In this document: in pieces, positions 59,611 through 64,000 of the stretch
How positions within the stretch are numbered: the first letter of the stretch is position 1
Layout: every line of letters begins with the position of its first letter
Assembly: GCA_033182465.1 (NCBI GenBank)
Contig: CP137325.1
Location: forward strand, 124,001 to 188,000
Direction of reading: 5' to 3'
DNA: 64,000 bases
Origin: Sanghuangporus weigelae
Lineage: Eukaryota; Basidiomycota; Agaricomycetes; Hymenochaetales; Hymenochaetaceae
Translations under genes and position numbers: made by a program
Notes under the pieces: model-generated
What the model was told of the DNA's origin: nothing
Databases searched by the model: none
What the model saw: the letters and a program-made list of their open reading frames with translations, nothing else

Positions 59611-61348
59611 ATGATGAAAACTCTTGCGATTATTCTCTCCTTTTCGAAGAGGAGCTGCCGCCGCCGTCGCTGTAGGAAAATGGCTTCTCTAGGACAGAAA
59701 CTCTGGTATCAACTGCCGATTGAACTCTGGCTCAGAATCTTCACTCTTCTTGACAAAACGGATCTCATGTCGCTCTCGCGCACGTCTCACACTATGCGTT
59801 CGATCTCAATAGCTAGTCTTTTCTCTTCGATTCGTCTCCGAGTTGGACATTATACACTTGATGAGATCACCGAAAAGAACGAGGAGAAGCATCTAGCATT
59901 AGCAAAGAAATCGATCTCGACGCTTCAGCGATTCACAGACCCGAAGCCGCTGCTAGGTGTCTCCTACCCGCCAAATGAACTGGTACAAGACCTTCGTATC
60001 GTGTCCGGTGTCAACATCAAAGACAAACATAAGAGTGAGTGCTTTCCGATCTTGCTTCTGTTCTCGTTACTTACACGTTACACGAATGGAAGGAATTTTG
60101 TTGCTGGCAATGGAAAGGTTGAAGAATCTTCGTAATCTTACTTGGACTGATGGAGTTTTCCCCGGAGACGTTGCCTCTGCAGTCGCTGCTTCTTGCGCAT
60201 CATTGGATACTCTACGTATTTCAAGGTTTGTGGGATCACCAAAAGCCTTGATGCTGCACTCATATCTACTTAGTAGTTTCGTGGATCATCCATTGCCTCA
60301 GCTATCCGATCCCGGAGCACGACTTAGGGACATCCAATTCATGGACGACTGCACGACTCCTTGCGTGAACAATCGTTACCTGCGTATCCTTTTTCACAAT
60401 TCAAATGGTTTGTACCATGCAAAGCTTCTCACTCAACGTAATCAGAACTCCATCGGAACGCTCACTATTTATGGTCCAGACCCGAGTCCAGGCAATCCGC
60501 AATTGCATGATCTCTTTAATGGACCTAATCATCTCGTCAACCTGGTCCTTACCGGTCCTGGCAATTTGCCTGGCCTCTGTGAGCTTCTTCGACAATCTCC
60601 AGCAGTGGAATCATTGGCCCTCCTCGATATAGATTCCTTATCATCTTTACCACTCGAAGGGGATGTCTTACCGAATCTCACAGATTTCAAGGTCTACTTC
60701 GATATTTCGTTGCAGCACCATCCGACCTCGACCATTTCAGGACCGTTGATCAGTTTTGTACGCATTCATGAAAGGCTTCGTCGCTTTGATATGTCATTCT
60801 GCGCAGTATTACAATTCGTCCCGGCAGCAGCAAAAGAGGACAATACTTGGTTCATGGAGCTTCTTAAAGTGATATGCACGTTGGAGCACCTACAGGCACT
60901 GGGTATAACCTTTCCCGGACTTGAAGCAAGCGAGGTCTCACAAGCATTCAATATGCTGAGTGAACACGCACATTCGTTGGAAACTTGCAATGCTGTCCGA
61001 ATAGAAGGGACACGTAATGTGGCAGTCGATGTCATTACGGCGAAATTTCGCAGCTGCAAGTTCCTTGCGCTCTCCGATATAATTCATTGTAATTGTCTCT
61101 GCATCAATGTGCGGCCGCCGCTTTTGACAGTAGAAGACCTTGTCTATCGTCATGGTTTAACAGAGCTGGAACAGACGATCCTCTTCGGCGTTGTATACGA
61201 TATACGCCCCCTCGACATTTCAGTTGAGAAAAAATTCATCGGGCAGCGCTGGGACCCGGACCGAGTCCGATGGAGGACAGAAGCGGACTTCTGCAGTCTA
61301 GATGCGCACTGGTTAATGAGCTATCGAACGATACGTCGGTCGATTTAA
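59611..61348 (+). CDS. F-box protein, intact (block 2 copy)
   Basis: Predicted SCF adaptor and the only undamaged member of its family here. Likely exons 59611-60034, 60093-60225 (133 bp) and 60274-61348; 543 residues. The second intron (48 bp, GTTTGT...TTAG) is a multiple of three without a stop, but the sister gene at 20713-22484 has an intron at the same point and phase. The F-box is at about residues 33-75 (WYQLPIELWLRIFTLLDKTD, LMSLSRTSH). Following segments resemble degenerate leucine-rich repeats (LKNLRNLTWTDGVFP, HLVNLVLTGPGNLPGL, ESLALLDIDSLSSLPL). The end is DLVYRHGLTELEQTI and RWRTEADFCSLDAHWLMSYR. Unlike copies 1 and 3 near the left side it lacks an acidic tail. Target unknown. 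Confidence 0.8.
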
Positions 61349-61484
61349 CTTTGCTCTTCCTGGCCCCACACCTATTGGTGTCGGTCCCCATTAACTACTG
61401 TTCTGCTCAAGTCGAATAGTCGGAGCTTAAACCATGTTCTGTGAAAGACAAAAGAAGATTTTTGTAGCCTGGATGCACTTCAGA

Positions 61485-61562
61485 TCACTAGTTCGTTCAA
61501 TAGTAATCCTCAGATCATGATTTTCCTCCGCCTGAAGCCTCTTCTGACCAGCGGACTATTCA
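61485..61562. repeat. Non-coding segment repeated at 20560-20645
   Basis: Plus strand: TTCAATAGTAATCCTCAGAT, then GCCTGAAGCCTCTTCTGACC and AGCGGACTATTC. Inverted partner of 20560-20645; same position between F-box and coiled-coil genes. Confidence 0.7.
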
Positions 61563-61856
61563 CATAGAATCGTAGACCTTTATGGCTATCACACTCTGTT
61601 TCGAAGGCCGGGTCTTTTCGATACTCTTCCAGCAAACGAGTCTATAACACATTTCCACGTCGGTCTTCACTGTCTGCCATATACCATAGGACGATATATC
61701 AACCATAAATTACTTTTTGAGGTCCATTACAGACCAGAAAATGCTATCCAGAGCCTCTTTAGTATGTACAATGCACTAATTTGCTTTCTTCCGAGAGGAA
61801 AGAAGGCACTGAAGCAAACATGTCCAGCAAAATGAACAAAAGCGTTGCCTAGCATC

Positions 61857-61885
61857 TTTTGCAATTCTCTTGCCACCCATAACGC
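61857..61885 (+). promoter_or_regulatory. Conserved upstream element of the coiled-coil family
   Basis: TCTTTTGCAATTCTCTTGCC, then ACCCATAACG, 80-107 bp before the ATG at 61964; partner of 54211-54242. Confidence 0.5.
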
Positions 61886-61963
61886 AAACGATCGCATAAA
61901 AAAAAGGGCTTATCTACTCTTCATCCTTGGTATCTTGTGAATTTATTCACTCCTGGCTGGAAC

Positions 61964-62980
61964 ATGGCCAGTGCCGGACATCCTTCGCCAAACTCAAAGC
62001 GTACAGAACGCGGCCTGCGGCGTCGGCCATCCCGCGTAAGCTTCACTCAAGATGCTAAGGGTCCCAATGATGTTAATGGCGGCAGGCAAGACCTTCCAAG
62101 TCGTCGGAAGGTAGTAGTACAAACTATTTCTCCTTCCGACGACGCCCCGAGCAGCCATACTACATCCAGTCCTACGGCTGACAAACCCGATGACGAACTT
62201 CTCAAGAAGGCGAAAGGGTTTATTGATGAGCTATATCAGCAAATCATAGCTCTAGACAATAAGTATAGCTGCTTCGAGTACCATCGGGAAAAAATGGTCT
62301 TTTATCTCGCAGTACAACAGAAACATGAATATGTTTCCCGTCATATAAAAGATCTGAATAGATCAAAGGGCAGAGGGGCAACCCAAGCAGAAGATGAGGC
62401 CATATCCAGAAAGTTACAGAAAGCGAAGGCGGAAATTGCAAGGGTAGACCTTGAAGTAAATCAAGCCATCGAAGACCTTCAACGGGCACATCGTGAACTC
62501 GTCAAGCAGAAAGAGAAGGGCTTCGGTGTTGGCGGGATTATTAATGACAAGCCAAACGTCGATATTGAGGCGTTTTCCGAGAACATACTCAAGATCCTGT
62601 CTATATGTGCTATACACAAAATGATAGACGTTCTCTCATACCTGAACAAAGCCGTCGAAGCACTGCATAAACTTTGCAATACATATAACGGGGAAGAAAT
62701 TTCGAAGCTCAAAGAGGAATACAATCAACTCCTAAAGGATCGCAAACGACTACAACAGCGACAGCAGTCGGCCAGCGAACAAGCCTCCACCGCGACCACC
62801 AAAAGCACAGCAAACCCAGACACATATCATTCAAATGTCGTAAAGTTATATCAAAGGGCGGAAAATATGAGATATCAGGAAAATGCGAATTCCCAGTTGC
62901 GAATCTACAGGTATAATCTCACTGCCAAATTGGATCGCCAGATGGAGAAAACTGAGCGTCTCAGGAGGGAGGAAACTTGA
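61964..62980 (+). CDS. Coiled-coil family protein, unknown function (copy C)
   Basis: Single exon, 338 residues from the ATG at 61964. An upstream in-frame GTG at 61937 is not needed. The plan is as in copy B: a Ser/Arg/Pro-rich head, DDELLKKAKGFIDELYQQII, a long charged coil ending LQRAHRELVKQKEKGFGVGG, IEAFSENILKILSICAIHKM, IDVLSYLNKAVEALHKLCNT, a Gln/Ala/Thr linker, and a last helix (YRYNLTAKLDRQMEKTERLR). It follows the intact F-box gene in the same direction, the same order as the broken copies in block 1. Probably intracellular; no family recognised and no function assigned. Confidence 0.75.
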   Translation: MASAGHPSPNSKRTERGLRRRPSRVSFTQDAKGPNDVNGGRQDLPSRRKVVVQTISPSDDAPSSHTTSSPTADKPDDELLKKAKGFIDELYQQIIALDNKYSCFEYHREKMVFYLAVQQKHEYVSRHIKDLNRSKGRGATQAEDEAISRKLQKAKAEIARVDLEVNQAIEDLQRAHRELVKQKEKGFGVGGIINDKPNVDIEAFSENILKILSICAIHKMIDVLSYLNKAVEALHKLCNTYNGEEISKLKEEYNQLLKDRKRLQQRQQSASEQASTATTKSTANPDTYHSNVVKLYQRAENMRYQENANSQLRIYRYNLTAKLDRQMEKTERLRREET

Positions 62981-63880
62981 AGCACCAGGGGATGCAAAAA
63001 TAGTAGTGTGTATTTCTGCGACTCCAATCATACCGTGACGGCGAGGATACTTGCTTCGCAAGTCCCAGTAGCAGTGCTGTTCCATGATATACGACGTCAC
63101 CGGTTTGTGTATGTTTTCACCAAAAAAACAAAATTATCGAATGAAATCCAATCTTACCGTATGAAATACTGATCGAGTACATTTCGTACCTGAACCATCT
63201 CAGAGGTTGCTTGCTACTTGCTAGTGCTCCCGTGAAAGAATGCCAGAATCAAAAGAGAATCTTGAGGACGGATGTCATATTCGTGTATCCATACATGTCT
63301 GTTCTATATACATTTCAAACTACAGAGCTAACAGCTTCCAAATCACAATCCAATCACTTACGATGCTTGAGGAACTCCAAGAGGAAACAAAAGAGGTAAG
63401 TTCTGGAAGCAGGAAAGAAACGGAAAAGGAACTGAAGGTTTGGGGAAGGGGGGAGAAAGACTAAATAAAACAGACATCGGAAGCTCCAGAAGAAAAACAC
63501 AGTAAGGAAGAAGGGCATAGCTGGTATAGTACCACCCAATTCCGCAGAAAGCAGGGGTAAAAACACAATTCTGGATCGAGAAACAACAATTGTAGGAAGA
63601 ACATCGATAAAAAAAAAGGGGTCGCATACGAACAGTCTGTTGAGACATATTGATACGTTCTGCATAAAAAAAGAAGGATAGAGGGAGGAAAAAGAGAAAT
63701 ATGCATAGTCCGAATTTTCTTGGCGGGATATTTGTGTTTACTGTCCATATTTCGCGATTTGTCTTCTCATATTATCAACAACGAGGAAAAATTCGAAGTC
63801 AGTACCCTCCTAATGTATACGAAGCAAAGAAAAAAAAGTTCACTGATTCCATATACATTTATTCCATACCATGTTGATTT
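62981..63880. other. Intergenic, 3' regions of converging genes
   Basis: A-rich with several poly-A tracts on the plus strand (63600-63700, 63825-63840). These probably belong to the 3' untranslated region of the minus-strand gene at the edge. Confidence 0.45.
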
Positions 63881-64000
63881 TTACCTCCTTCTTTCCTTCG
63901 TCCGCTGGTACGGCGATCCGCCCATCCCACCACCAGTAAGCGACGAACCGGAGGGGTAGCGATCAAGGACATACGTGACGTTTCCACCACCGCCAATACC
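63881..64000 (-). CDS. C-terminal end of a gene cut by the right edge
   Basis: Reading from the edge, the minus strand codes GIGGGGNVTYVLDRYPSGSS, then LTGGGMGGSPYQRTKERRR and a stop at 63881-63883. The 39 residues are Gly/Ser-rich with a basic end. The rest lies outside, so the product cannot be named. The long A/T-rich region that follows on this strand suits a 3' end. Confidence 0.5.
   Translation of the reverse strand, partial: GIGGGGNVTYVLDRYPSGSSLTGGGMGGSPYQRTKERRR

Overview
This is nuclear DNA of a filamentous basidiomycete, most likely an agaricomycete mushroom-type fungus. The genes are split by many short introns (about 48-110 bp, GT...AG). The families fit that group: tandem cytochrome P450s, F-box proteins, DUF6699 proteins, a secreted GH10 xylanase, Hxt-type sugar transporters and a large Zn2Cys6 transcription factor. 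There is no operon structure. Exon joins given here were worked out by reading frame, phase and comparison between copies in the window, and have not been checked against RNA.

Layout. 0-4 kb: two tandem P450 genes on the minus strand, the first cut by the window edge. 5.6-14.5 kb: a group of related F-box genes on the minus strand, mostly broken (5.65-7.41 decayed, 7.7-8.1 a C-terminal relic, 10.44-11.9 decayed, 12.66-14.46 nearly intact with one internal stop), interrupted by an intact aldo-keto reductase gene (8.4-9.8) and a 511-bp terminal-inverted-repeat element. 14.9-16.4: a different F-box-like gene with a striking palindromic promoter. 16.7-18.1: GH10 xylanase. 19.3-26.5: a block with a broken coiled-coil gene, an F-box gene with one stop, a second coiled-coil-type gene and a DUF6699 gene. 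28.7-32.8: a 1360-residue low-complexity protein. 34.2-34.85: a Tc1/mariner-type miniature element. 35.6-39.9: Zn2Cys6 regulator. 40.5-42.9: GH47 alpha-mannosidase. 45-51.1: a tandem pair of hexose-type transporters. 52-53.6: DUF6699. 54.3-55.3: coiled-coil gene. 55.5-55.8: transporter relic. 56.6-63.0: DUF6699, F-box and coiled-coil genes. 63.9-64.0: the C-terminal end of another gene.

The main structural result is that the block DUF6699 / F-box / coiled-coil occurs twice in opposite orientations (19.3-26.5 kb and 56.6-63.0 kb), with homology that extends into non-coding DNA. Copies in the second block are intact, while the F-box and coiled-coil copies in the first are damaged. The coiled-coil family (three copies) has no function I can recognise and carries a conserved sequence just upstream of its start. 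This linked F-box, coiled-coil and DUF6699 set is the best candidate here for something undescribed, but a joint function is only a hypothesis. Xylanase, sugar transporters and P450s fit a plant-biomass-degrading lifestyle; GH47 serves N-glycan trimming.
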